This document shows positions 11,701-22,164 of a DNA stretch of 64,000 bases, piece after piece. The stretch comes from Sarocladium kiliense (Eukaryota > Ascomycota > Sordariomycetes > Hypocreales > Sarocladiaceae): NCBI GenBank assembly GCA_030734395.1, contig JAUZTG010000034.1:1116001-1180000 (forward strand), in the 5' to 3' direction. The position numbers and the translations under genes are program-made. The stretch's first letter is position 1. Each line of letters starts with the position of its first letter. A model generated the notes under the pieces. It had not been told where the DNA came from, did no database searches, and saw only the letters and a program-made list of their open reading frames with translations.

Positions 11701-13144
11701 GAGTGACTTTCAGGTTGCTGCTTGGGCGGAAGGCCTGCATTCAGCCCTGGGATAATATTGGCGGCAGGCGTCGGGGCCATGACTGTTCGAGAAGTGTCAG
11801 CTAGGTGAGCGCAGAGGTGCATTTGCACTGCTTCACCTGTGTTCAGCACAGAAGTCGCTGCTTCCGTTTCGATGGCTGGGTCCGTCTTTGGGGTGACTGA
11901 TAAGCTTGTGGTAGTCTCGAGACTTGTGCTTCCAATCTTTGATGCAGGCGTAGGGAGAAACAGTTCGCGTACTCGCGCTCGCCCACCCGCAAGCTCCCAC
12001 TTTTCCCAGCGCGAGGCGTCGACAAGAGCTTTCTTGCCACGGGCGTCCAAGCCCTTGAGCCATTCCTCGGCTGCTGCTGAGCCTAGAGAACGAACTGACT
12101 CGAATTCGGTCTTGACTTGTTCGATGTGCTCTGGCCAGTATATTCTAGAAGGCTTCTCACGTGTTGAAAAATCACTATTGCGCTGTAAGGTCGCAGGTGA
12201 GATGATGTGCAGATCGCTAGTCAGGAAAGCAGCTGGTAGCGCCGGGTGCAGGGCCGATGGTACAGACGATAGAATCAGATCCAGTTCCTAAGGTGAATCG
12301 CGTGTCAGATCCGTGCAAACATGTCATCACAGCAGCATCAGAGCGTGCATACCTTGACACTCTTCTGAACCAAGCAAGGTCCACATATGGCAATGCCGAA
12401 GGGAAACACCGGAGACACGCCCTTGGCGCCCGGCCCGCGGTGCCATGGATCGACTTCACCGATCGCATGACCATCTGCAGTTGTTACCTCGACATTGCCA
12501 CAAAATTGACATGATCGCGCACACACGATGCGCCACATGTCCAACTCCGTCTTTCCTTTCAATGGGGCCGGCATGCCTGGAGAGAACATGCGCCTAGAGA
12601 TCTGCCAAATGGTGTCCGGCTTCAGGAAGGGAAGAATAGAAGGGGTAGAAGGAGAACCAGGGACAGAGGTCTGGACAGAGAACAGAGGAGAAGAATGCAA
12701 GAGGGCATGGAATAACCTATTGATGACCAATAGATTACCCAGCTGACGAGGGTAGAGGTACGTGAAGACGTGTTGCCAGATCTCGACTGGCAACCGTCCA
12801 CCTCTCCTTTGCCACAAGTCCTCAGCTTGAGCCGAGGATACGCCCTCCTGCAGTCCTTCCGGACTCAACCCCTTCGGGAGTGCGGCCTGCCCATCTTGAT
12901 GCTGTGCATCAAGCTTTGGTCTCTTCGCAGACGCGACTTGCTCACCATCCGAACCCGGCTCGGGCGATTTACGTTTTGTCGCGGTCGCTAGATCTCCAGT
13001 TCGAATGGCAGGCTTTGGTAAAATCGTGGAATCGTATAGATCATCATAAGATGTGAGTTTGCGGTTAGTGATCCTATCCGTTAGACAGATGGCAGAGTCC
13101 GGCTCGTAGCCATCATCGTCATGCGACCGCCGTTGCATCATCAT
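8766..13144 (-). CDS. Large F-box protein with two C2H2-like zinc fingers
   Basis: Two exons, 13144-12353 and 12287-8766 (65-nt intron); 1437 residues. An F-box-like helix cluster lies at 116-150 (RGGRLPVEIWQHVFTYLYPR). It is followed by two CxxC pairs (CQFCG, CGPCL) that could form a zinc ribbon. The second exon contains two Cys2His2-like fingers: C672/C675/H689/H694 and C896/C899/H912-913/H918. The last 500 residues are Pro/Gln/Arg-rich and probably disordered, ending in Tyr/Pro/His-rich sequence. An F-box would connect it to an SCF ubiquitin ligase through Skp1, but substrate and role are unknown. The two exons could be mistaken for separate genes; the GTATGC donor after KSVK and in-frame continuation from ELDLILSS support one gene. 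Confidence 0.72.
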
Positions 13145-13547
13145 TGGGAATGGATCATCGGCGCGGTTTGCTGCGGAAGTTGATCTGTATACTCATGCTT
13201 CGCGAATACAAAGTCAATCGCTGAGCTCTTCTGCATGTGCAATGGTGAATCAAGTGATGCAAGGTCAAAGGTTGGATGCCGGTGGCATGCTGTCATGTCG
13301 AGGCCACCAAAAAAGAAAAGTGGGATGACTAAAGCCTTGGCTCAGCGATCACGCGCCACCACGCGTAACCCCTACGACAAGGCACTTACATGCGCACGAG
13401 ACATCAAGAAGAGCTTTTTCTGTCAGATCCTAAGGAAGTGGCATTTTCCTATTATCTCATTCCCAGCCCAGAGTGGTGAATACTTCAGCCATTATCAAAA
13501 TTCATACATGTAGTTCATACAATTCATTTTCACCCACATAGCCACCC
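13145..13547. promoter_or_regulatory. F-box gene promoter / TF 3' flank
   Basis: 403 bp between two minus-strand genes. It holds the promoter of the F-box gene and the 3' end of the Zn2Cys6 gene. No element is recognised with confidence. Confidence 0.35.
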
Positions 13548-16307
13548 CTACTGATCCATCCCCATCATGCCACCGCCGGCGCCACCTGCACCACCACCTG
13601 CCGATGAACGGTGCTCGCTTCCTGGCTGATCCGGCGAGGACTCATCTCCGGCGTTGCCGTAGATCTGGAAACTCTGGTCAGGACCCCAGTTGGCAATCTG
13701 AGTGTAGTTCTCAAACATGCTCTGTGAATGGAATGAACGTCAGTGTACATGGACAGCATAACCCGTCAGAAACTGGGGTTTTCACTCACCCAGTCAAAGT
13801 TGGACCCCACCTCAGGAACCTGCCCATTCATACCGCTCATGCCGTACATAGTCATGGGCGACTGGGCTCCCGCCTGGGGGTATCCCTCACTCGAGAACGT
13901 CGAATTGGTGCTGGGACCCATGCCGCTGAAGTCCATGCCCATGAAAGTGCTCGGGTTGACGGCAGCGAAGGGGTCCAGTCCAGCGCTGAATTCTGGAATC
14001 GTTCCAGGCGACATCATGTTCGGCGGCATCGACATGGCGGGATCGATGCTGCCGGCAGCCAGGTCCGCCATGGGCTCAGGAGCTGTATTCATAGGTTCCG
14101 TACTCTGTGAAGGGTCCTTGATCTTCTGCAACATAATCTCAATCACCTTGTGTGCTTTGAATGCCTCCATTGACGAGTCGGCCATGGTAACCCAAATGCC
14201 CTTCGTGTGCTCGAGCTTCTCGATCATGCTATTCCTCTCCTCGTCCGAGTATAGGCACGAGTTGGCCGCTGGGGTCGATTGCTGGCGTGCCAGATTGTCA
14301 TAGTGGAGGTCCAGAATGACGAGCATAGCTGGCAGCACAAAGTCCTTGGTGGCGATTGACTTGATGTACCAGCCGACAGATCGAAGTCTGCCATAGCCCT
14401 GACTTTCTCGATGCAGCGTAGCAAGGTGATCCAAGGCTTGTATCGACGCTTCGATAGCGGTACGTCTCGAGTGAGCATATCTAGGGTTATGCCTCGCTCG
14501 GGGAAGATACCTCCTGTGCAGAAGGCACAGAATCTTCAAATACAGGATTTCAATGTTGAATCGCGCAAGGATGAGAGTCACCGGATCGTGTGAGCCCTCA
14601 AGAGGCGTTAGCTTGAGATGAGGTGGAAGGTCGTTCTTGATCTGGCGCAGCTTCGCATCGAAGCGGATGATCTCATCGTATGTGACATGTCTGCGCACGC
14701 CGTGAGTAGCCTGAAGAACATTGCCTGCCTCATTGCACAATCTAGCTTTCGCAATCATGTAAGCAATGGGTGTGGGCTCAGTGTTTGGTCTCGAGGGTGG
14801 AAGCTCTTTGATACCCGGATGAAACTCGTCGTCAAAGATGTTCGTCGGCAGCTGGGTATCGCAGTCGTGCTCATAGATCATGTTCGGCAGAGAAACCTGG
14901 TGAGAGAACATAATGTCTGACATTCGAATCAATGCCCATGTTCTCCTTCGCATTTCCTGTGAAGAAGTTAGCTGGAGTTCATTGATGGATAATGCACATT
15001 GTTCACACTCACCGCTTGGAATGGAGTTATCGACGGAAACCACTTGGCATCCCTGTGGTATCCCATACGGAAAGCTATCCTGATGATCAAAGACACAACC
15101 ATCCAAAGGCCCAGATCCGCATCCCACCTTGACGAGTACTCCCCGAATACATACAAAACCATGGTCTCAAGGGTGTATTCAGTAGGTTTCGTATAGTCCG
15201 CCTTGATCAAGCACTGTACCGTTCTCAAGCGAAACTCGGCTGCCATTTCCAACGATCTGCCCTTCCACTCTGGCGGCTCGTCGCCCACCTTGTGGTAGCT
15301 GAGCATTGCCAGACACAAAACAGAATACAGCATACCCAGCCACATAACGGGTGTTTTTGATGGGTCTTGCCAATGCGTCTTTAATTGTTGTTGGAAAGTC
15401 GGCCCGTGAATGATGCTCACAGCATTATCCATACTGTTAAAATACCGACTACACAGCGTAAGAACGGTGGTTTTCGGTGGAAGCTCCGCGCGTAGCTCGA
15501 TTTCAGACGCTGGTACAGCTCCGAGAAGAAGTGTCGGACCTTCTCGTGCAGTCATGGGTTTCGATAACCTCACGCGCTCATAACTCGATTCGAGCTCCTT
15601 CTTGTGAGTAGTGAAGTACTGTTTCACCTCCGAAATATCGGCTAAAATAGTGTGCCACGACTCCTGACCAAAGTACATGGACTTGCCCTTGTCTGTGTCG
15701 ACTTTGAGAACACCGAGCGATTTCGACAGGTCCTGATCAATGTCGCTGTCGGCTTCATCATCCTCATCAACCATGTCGCCTCCTTGGTCGTTGGATACTT
15801 TGGCAGCTGATGAGCCACCGCTGTCGGTAACGGACTGAGATGCTGAGGCGCCGCTTCCGGCGCCTGGTTGAGCAGGCAGATTTGCGCCACCGTGCATGAG
15901 TGAGAGAACTAGGCCTTCTAAACGGTCAATACGATTTTGCATGTCATCGGGACTCGATTCGCCTTGACTTTGGTTCTTCTTGCGCGAAACTGGCGTAGCG
16001 TAGGAGCAGGACTGGGTATCCATGCCCTCACGCTTCGTGCAGTTACTGCAAGGCTGACTCCTGTCACATTTCCTACGTCTGGTTAGTACGAGACACTGAA
16101 GGGGGAGTAGTCAATCTGATTCTCACAATCTATCGAATTCGGTCAGTGGCGCGCATGGGATGAAAAGGCGGGGGCAACTACTCACTTTCTCGTTCTGCAT
16201 GGATAGCAGCTCAGCGGAACGCGATTCCGTTTCCTCACAACGCGGAACTGCTCTTCAGGGGAGCGAGCCCCTGTAGAGTTGTCCGTTGAGGGAGGTGTGG
16301 GAGTCAT
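13548..16307 (-). CDS. Zn2Cys6 transcription factor with Fungal_trans domain
   Basis: Five exons: 16307-16186, 16129-16127 (3 nt), 16072-15013, 14956-13790 and 13721-13548; 841 residues. The zinc cluster lies near the N-terminus: C34, C37, C44, C50, C53 and probably C64, preceded by basic VVRKRNRVPLS. A linker and coiled-coil segment (IDRLEGLVLSLMHGG) follow, then a fungal-specific transcription factor middle domain (about 200-550, including WLGMLYSVLCLAMLSYHKVG and FRMGYHRDAKWFPSITPFQA EMRRRTW across a junction). The C-terminus is Met/Gly/Pro/Ser-rich. The family binds CGG-containing DNA and regulates metabolic genes; the targets cannot be told. The tiny second exon is needed for the C-x2-C-x6-C spacing. 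A very long upstream gene-free region is consistent with complex control. Confidence 0.88.
16127..16129 (-). other. Putative 3-nt microexon (ATT) in the zinc-cluster gene
   Basis: Exon 1 ends AA at 16186 with donor GTGAGT, and exon 3 starts G-AAA-TGT at 16072 after TAG. Between them ATT is flanked by CGATAG and GTGAGA. Joining AA+ATT+G gives Lys41-Leu42. The flanking introns are 56 and 54 nt; the second has a perfect TACTAAC branch site and the first a CTGAC. A single 113-nt intron instead would be in frame but leave only five residues between Cys37 and Cys44. Confidence 0.75.
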
Positions 16308-19300
16308 TATGAAAGTGACGGGGAGTATGGGTAGCGAGATGTTGCCCAAAGATCTCGACAAATAAGATGGCTCGGGGTAGATTGAACCTGTTCTCGGTGC
16401 CGATACAGGATCGTTCCGATGCAGCTCCAGGTGACTCCGTTTGTAAGCCGGCGAACTCTTTGAGGAGAGTAGGTTGTGGAGGATATTTGTATGACTACCG
16501 GAGAGCCCTGTGAAGAGGGTGCCGTGCTAGCTGCGGGAACGATGACCGCGCGGGAGCCAGGGGTTGGGACCACTCAAGCGCACAGATGTGAGCTTTGCTG
16601 ATAGTTGCGACTGGGCTATGCTGCCAGGGCGAGCACAAGAGGCCAGGCTGACCTGATCTCGATCCAAGCTGACAGATAGCTGGGCGGGCGGGCACTGGTG
16701 CAAGATAGCAACTAAAGCTCTAGCGGCAGAAGGCAAATCTGAGCTGCCGATGGCAAAAAAGTCGGAAGTCCGGGGCTCAGTATTGCGTATGAGGTCGAGG
16801 AGGTGTCGTTTATGGGTGGGCCTAGAGGAGGCTTGCAGATGCGCAATTGTGCTTCTGTGGGCCAGATCCAAACCCTGTCACCCCTCCAGAATGTTCCTGA
16901 TGCTTACGGAGCTGCAGGGAAAGCACTTGGAGGAGGTCGATCGGGGCCAATCTGCTCAGAAACCGAGGGATTGGTGCTGGGTTCGTGATCTGAGCGCTAG
17001 CCAGAAAGTGAGGGTATCCTTAGGAATGCCTGATAAGTTAAGGCGGAGGCAGCTCAAGGTTCGACAGTTGGTTCAGTAGTCGATAATCAACGAGAAGCTC
17101 AAGTGAGTAGAGTGGCGGTCTCAGAGCAGAGTTTCTGCTGACGCCAGCTTCCAATTTCCAGACTACACGAACGAACAGATGGGAGTGGCGGTAGTACCAG
17201 GTACCCAAGATCACCAAAGCTGCATGAACTGCAAGCCTAATCAGATTCCCTGGCGATTTGACAGGTAACCACCTTAAAGCTCGGCGTTCAGCGTAGAAGC
17301 GAATCTTAGACCGCAATGCAGGCCGGTTGTAGGATTACAGCGGGAGAGGGCACGGCGAGGGGATATAACGTTATGCCCGTCCTGTCGTCCCTGTCGAATG
17401 GGACTTAAAACCGAGGAAGCGAGGGCGTCGATCGGCAAAAAGGCGGAGAGAGACGAGTCTGGACCAAGAACAGCGGGCGAGGTGATCCTTGGACGCCTCA
17501 GAGCCAGGCACAACACTGACACGGCTGGGATGGAATGGCGGGGTGGGATGGTCACCGATCGAGCTGGTGGTGGTGGTGGTGGTGTCCGGCAACGTCGCGC
17601 GCACGGGGCAAGGAGCAGGAGAGATGCGCTCGCTTGGTAGCTCGCCGATTAAGCGAACACACGAGTCGCGCGCGGTATGGCCGGGGTTGGAGGAGGTGAA
17701 GGAGGCGAAAGGGGCGAGGCGAGGAGGGAGAAAGAGGTGAGAGAAGGAAGGTCGTCGTCGGCGAGAGAAGACAAGTGAGAGGCGAAAGAAACGTCGCAAC
17801 GGTCTGCTTAGCGACGTTTGGCCCGGTTGGCGCGGGACCGTAAGACAACAAGGCTTGACCAGACCAGACCAAGCCCGACCCGATAGACTCGGAGTGAGCG
17901 ATCGAGCCGTATGAGGAAGAGTGAGAACGGGAGTGAGTCACCCTCCTTGCAGGACGTAGCAGGTGATGAATCTCCTCACCTTGCGATGCGGGACACTTTT
18001 GGGCCTTAGGTCAGCATCTTAAGGCTGAAGCTAGACTAGTTAGCAGCCAGTAGGTACCTGCCGTACTGCGAGATAATGAGGGCTAAAGCTGAGGAATGCG
18101 ACAAAGGACAGCCAGGCAGGCAGGACTCGCTGGGAAGCTGTCGCTGTAGCCCTATGCCTTCGCCTGGTCTCCGTATTTCGTACTGGGCCTCTCTATCTAT
18201 CACCAGTAGTATTGCCGGCGGATCCGCCAGCACTCCGAATGACCCATCACTAATACACCCAACAGCCCACCCCGGTGATCCTGCATGCTTCTGTCGCTGC
18301 ACCATAGCCTGTGCAAGGGATTTATTCATCATCTGCAACTTGCCATCGTCGTCATCATCCTTCCCACTAGGGGTTTCTTCCTTTCCTAAACGGTCCGGCC
18401 TCTCTCCAGGCTTCCACTCGGACGCGACGACCGCCCGCTGGGACTCCTTGACCTTGACATCGCGTCCCCACACCACCTAAAGGAGGCGATACACTGCAGC
18501 ATGAATGTCTACACGCCCCTGCGGCCATCGATCATTCTTATTAGCAGACATGCATGACTATCTGCAAGGTGACAGCATCATAGCTTTCTAGATGAGGATC
18601 TGCTTCCAAATGTATATGTAGCAATTTCGACTATATTGTAGCGTATGTGATGAACCGGAGGCCTTCTAAAAGAGATTCCATATGTAGTGCCCAGCAATGG
18701 CGATAGCTCGTCTTCATCTGCTCACAGATAAGACACAAAAATGGAGCTTTAATCCTCAGTCTCGACTTCGATGATTTAACTTGCCGTGAAACCACAGTTT
18801 TGCCAATTTCTCATTGTGCCACGCGTTCTCGTGGCTGGCTTCTGGGGTCAAGGTAAGATACCTGTAGGCGCCGGATTTATGCCAGCTCACAGCTCTTAAC
18901 CCCGACACTATCAGCTCAAGTCACAATGTCAAGATACAAAATGCCCCATCACACCCTCTAATTCGATTTAAGCATTCGGCCAGGTCCGCGGCCCCTCGTA
19001 ATACCATACTAGATCGACTCATCCCTTGGCGCATTCACGTTATTTTGCCTCCCTACGTACCTCACACTGGGATCTTCGAAAGGCCTCGACCAAATCGGTT
19101 TCTCGTACAGAGGCCAGTAGGAGCCGGCCGCCTATCCTCTGTCAACGTTGACCTGTCGAGCTTACATGATCATGATTCGTGTAAGATCTATCCCCTTTCA
19201 GACGCGCCCTTCTTCAGCTTGTGCATCAACCAGACCCTTCACCCCAGGGCCAGGATGTTCGAAACATGTGTGATTCGGGTTCTAGGCATTCCAGCTTCAC

Positions 19301-19687
19301 GAAACTTCAGCTTTGTTCATGATAACGGATCAACTCGATAACAGCAGGCAAAAATGTAGAACGACCTCATCGTGTTAGGTAGTCCGAATTCTTCTACAAA
19401 CACCAACTCATTCGCAACCTCCTCGTCCTCCAATTCACGGGATCTGCAACGTATAAATGCAGCAGCATCATCATCCTCACAACCGATGTCAGCCCTTTCC
19501 TCCCCAGAAAGGCAGATTGAGCACCCGAGCCCGGTTTTAGATAGCCTAGCCTCGCTCGACGGGCCACAGGCCCTCGCAACTATTTCCTTCTCTCTCCGCG
19601 GCGTGCGGCTTGGCTCCATGATATAAGTCCTGTTTGAGGTGTGTGTCTTGTCGGTGATTCGACGTATGTGAAGCACTCTATGGTGCC
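16308..19687. promoter_or_regulatory. 3.4 kb gene-free region upstream of the Zn2Cys6 gene
   Basis: No gene is supported on either strand. On the minus strand, about 17680-17800 is a CT-rich tract of the kind common near fungal transcription starts, so the TF may have a 5' leader of more than 1 kb. A (GGT)n microsatellite lies at about 17566-17584. The part near 19317-19687 is open on both strands but shows no family motif. The GRX4 3' end adjoins at 19688. Confidence 0.4.
17566..17584 (+). repeat. (GGT)n microsatellite
   Basis: About six uninterrupted GGT triplets in the long TF upstream region. It could be polymorphic. No function is implied. Confidence 0.85.
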
Positions 19688-20545
19688 TCAAGCCACCGCC
19701 GCCTTGTCTGTCTCAGCCGCGACGCTATATGGCTTGAAGAAGTCGGCATCGTTCGCCAGCTCCTCCTTGACCTGAAAACCACGCGTTAGAGTGTTATCAT
19801 TTCTTGCGGGGCCCATTCAAGGATCACTTACAATGTCCAGACCGCCAACTAGCTCGCCTCCAATCCAGAGCTGGGGATACGTAGGCCACTCGGCGTACTC
19901 CTTGAGTCCCTGTCTCACCTCATCATCTGCAAGAATGTTGAAGAACCCATATTTGACCGAGTTCTCCCTCAACATCGCCACCAGCTGCCGTGAAAATCCA
20001 CACTGAGGCCCGCTCGGTGTTCCCTTCATGAATAGCATCACAGGCGCAGCCTTAACAAGCTCCTCCAGTCTCTTGAAAAGCTCCTTCTTCGCTGTCTCAG
20101 GGTCCACAGGTGTCTCGTCCTTCTTTGGCTCAGCATCCCCGTTGATGATGGCAGCAAGTGATGCAGACGGTCCAGTCGAGGAAGCGGCAGGAGGCTCTGG
20201 GCCCTGCGCATGACGCTCGATGGCCGTCCGGACCTTGACTGCACTGCTACCGCTGACAGTCTCAAGAACTTGTCCACCTCGGATGAGCACCAGGAAGGGA
20301 ACGGCTGTTACGTCGTAGGTTTCGCTGATATCACTCAGGTCTTCGGCATTGATGGATACCCATTTCGTCGAGGGCGGCTCAGTGACAGGGTATTCGGAGG
20401 CGAGGGTAGAGAGAACTGTTGCCATCTGCGCGCAAGGCGCGGCCCATGGTGCGTGGAAGGATGCGATGAGAAGGGTGGAAGAAGGGAGGGAGGCGAGGAG
20501 CTGCTGCCACTCGTCAACAGACGAGATCTCGGAGAGCGTCGACAT
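19688..20545 (-). CDS. GRX4: Monothiol glutaredoxin Grx3/4 type (Trx-Grx)
   Basis: Two exons, 20545-19832 and 19771-19688 (60-nt intron); 265 residues. An N-terminal thioredoxin-like domain (about 5-112) has HAPWAAPCAQM at its pseudo-active site with a single cysteine (C38). An Ala/Ser/Pro linker leads to the glutaredoxin domain (about 150-255) with the monothiol CGFS motif at 182-185 and the glutathione-binding stretch WPTYPQLWIGGELVGGLDIV. Grx4 binds a [2Fe-2S] cluster with glutathione, delivers iron-sulfur clusters and controls iron-responsive transcription factors in fungi. The first ATG, at 20545, is preferred over an upstream in-frame TTG. Length matches the family. The gene is divergent from prefoldin subunit 5. 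Confidence 0.95.
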
Positions 20546-21258
20546 CTTTTCGTTGCACAATATTCTTTGGACACGATTCGAGTATGGTCTTGATATTGGT
20601 ACGGGCGACGCGAACGTGTGTAATACGGGACGATGGCTGAGGATGGTTTGTCAGACGGACGGAGGGGACTCGAGGTGAGGTGAGGTCAAATTTTGGCGGG
20701 GCAGTTCTCGGGCGTGGTGGGGGTTCGCCTCTTGCATCATTCCGGCACCGGAGGCCGGAGATGCTTTGGATTAGACAGCAAAGGTCAGAACTTGTAAGCC
20801 GCAGATTTTGAGGCTGAAGTTGGCTTGAATAGAATAAATTACATACTAATGTAGACTGAATTCATATGAGCATGACCGAGCTGTTCGTCTTCGCTCGTGG
20901 TCTGAAAGCGCCGTTCCTTTTTTGAGGCCGTTGAAAGCCATTTGCGATGCGATAAGTAACCATCACGCAATTGTGCACCACACCACCGCACGCCGGATGT
21001 GCAGCCGTACTGCCTAGGTCTGTCTTGTCATACAGTGCTCTGTACAGTGTCTCAATTCACCACTTCAAATGTTTCAGCCTACCGATGCGCATCCACGTCG
21101 CATAGGGCATCTATGGTGATCGCGCCGGCTCACGTGACGTCTACCTCGCCCTGGCTGGCACCCCTCCACCGACTGGAGACCCGCGATTTCTTCTGCTTCG
21201 TGGTGGGGCAGCCTTCGTCTCGACTTGAGCAGCTCCACGACAAGCAAAGCATGTGAAG
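20546..21258. promoter_or_regulatory. Shared divergent promoter GRX4/PFD5
   Basis: 713 bp between divergent genes. Candidate elements are GATAAG at 20951-20956, of interest because fungal iron regulators are GATA factors, and an overlapping E-box/CRE-like CACGTGACGT at 21131-21140. They are matches to known consensus words only. Confidence 0.4.
21131..21140 (+). promoter_or_regulatory. CACGTGACGT composite E-box/CRE-like site
   Basis: A palindromic CACGTG overlaps TGACGT, 119 bp upstream of the prefoldin ATG. CACGTG is the core for bHLH factors and TGACGT for bZIP factors. Occupancy is not shown. Confidence 0.35.
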
Positions 21259-22023
21259 ATGGCCGGCAAACAGGAGACAGGTATGTCCATACATCAAGTC
21301 TTTCCTTGCAAGGTTTTTCTTTGTCTTGCGTTTCGAGCGATTAACCGCCCATTTTAGTCAATCTCGAGCAGCTCGACCCCCAACAGCTCTCACAGATCAA
21401 GAAGCAGCTCGATGAGGAGCTTGAGCACCTCACCACCTCCTTCAGCCAGCTTCACGCTGCGCAGGCCAAGTTCAGGGACTGTTTGAGATGCGTACAGGCG
21501 CGCTCAACCTCCCAAAGTGAGTTGAATCTCTCCCAGTTTAAGCTCTGTTCACTCATTCCCGCGTCGACCCCGAAGCTGCTGCCCCTGATCCTTGAGCTGT
21601 GCTGACCCAACGTTCTCAGGTTCGAAATCTGTCCTCGTCCCCTTGACTAACTCATTGTACGTCAATGGCGATCTTACCGATACTGAAACTGTGCTTGTCG
21701 ATGTCGGTACTGGATTTCTGGTAGAGAAGGCATGCCACCAATTACTTGTCAGCTTCATGAGGCTTCGGACAGCTAACAATTATCGCTCACAGAAATTGAA
21801 GTCAGCGGAGAAGTTCTATGATGGTAAAGTGGAGGAGCTGGGTGCCAACTTGAAGGACCTTGAACTTATTGTGCAGCGGAAGCAGACGAACGCGAGGACG
21901 GTCGAAGAAAGTGAGTTCAGCTACATATTGTTTCCCATTTTGGAGTAGCAAAAGTTACTAATGGCTTCCTCCTTAGTTCTGCGACAGAAGATCATGGCAG
22001 CTCAGGATGGTGCCCAGTCATAG
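21259..22023 (+). CDS. GIM5: Prefoldin subunit 5 (Gim5)
   Basis: Five exons: 21259-21280, 21358-21516, 21620-21729, 21793-21910 and 21977-22023; 151 residues. Family signatures are NLEQLDPQQLSQIKKQLDEE in the first helix, VPLTNSLYVNG and VDVGTGFLVEK in the beta hairpins, and KFYDGKVEELG in the second coiled coil. Prefoldin is a heterohexamer that passes actin and tubulin to the CCT chaperonin in the cytosol. Intron 3 (21730-21792) has a GC donor (AAG|GCATGC) rather than GT, with GCTAAC branch and CACAG acceptor. It is 63 nt and free of stops, so retention would insert 21 residues between the hairpin and the second helix. The family has no insert there, which supports splicing. Confidence 0.93.
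21730..21792 (+). other. GC-AG intron in prefoldin subunit 5 gene
   Basis: Removing this 63-nt segment joins FLVEK directly to KLKSAEKFYDG, matching prefoldin 5. Its 5' end is GCATGC, its 3' end CACAG, with a GCTAAC branch motif 14 nt from the 3' end. Confidence 0.75.
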
Positions 22024-22164
22024 CATACAAGCCATATACCACGAACTTTCTTGATCAATGTCCATGGCCACGACGCCACTCCTTTGCCACAGGCCCAGTG
22101 ACCGGCTTCCAAATATCATAAACAGCCGAAGCGCCTTGCGTGGCACAGTGCCGCGGAATAGTGA

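Noticed and set aside
17371..17941. Overlapping open frames on both strands
   Set aside because: Low-complexity Ser/Pro/His sequence from a CT-rich tract and a GGT repeat; no family signal.
19317..19691. 124-residue minus-strand open frame after GRX4
   Set aside because: It overlaps the GRX4 3' end, shows no domain, and the opposite strand is equally open.
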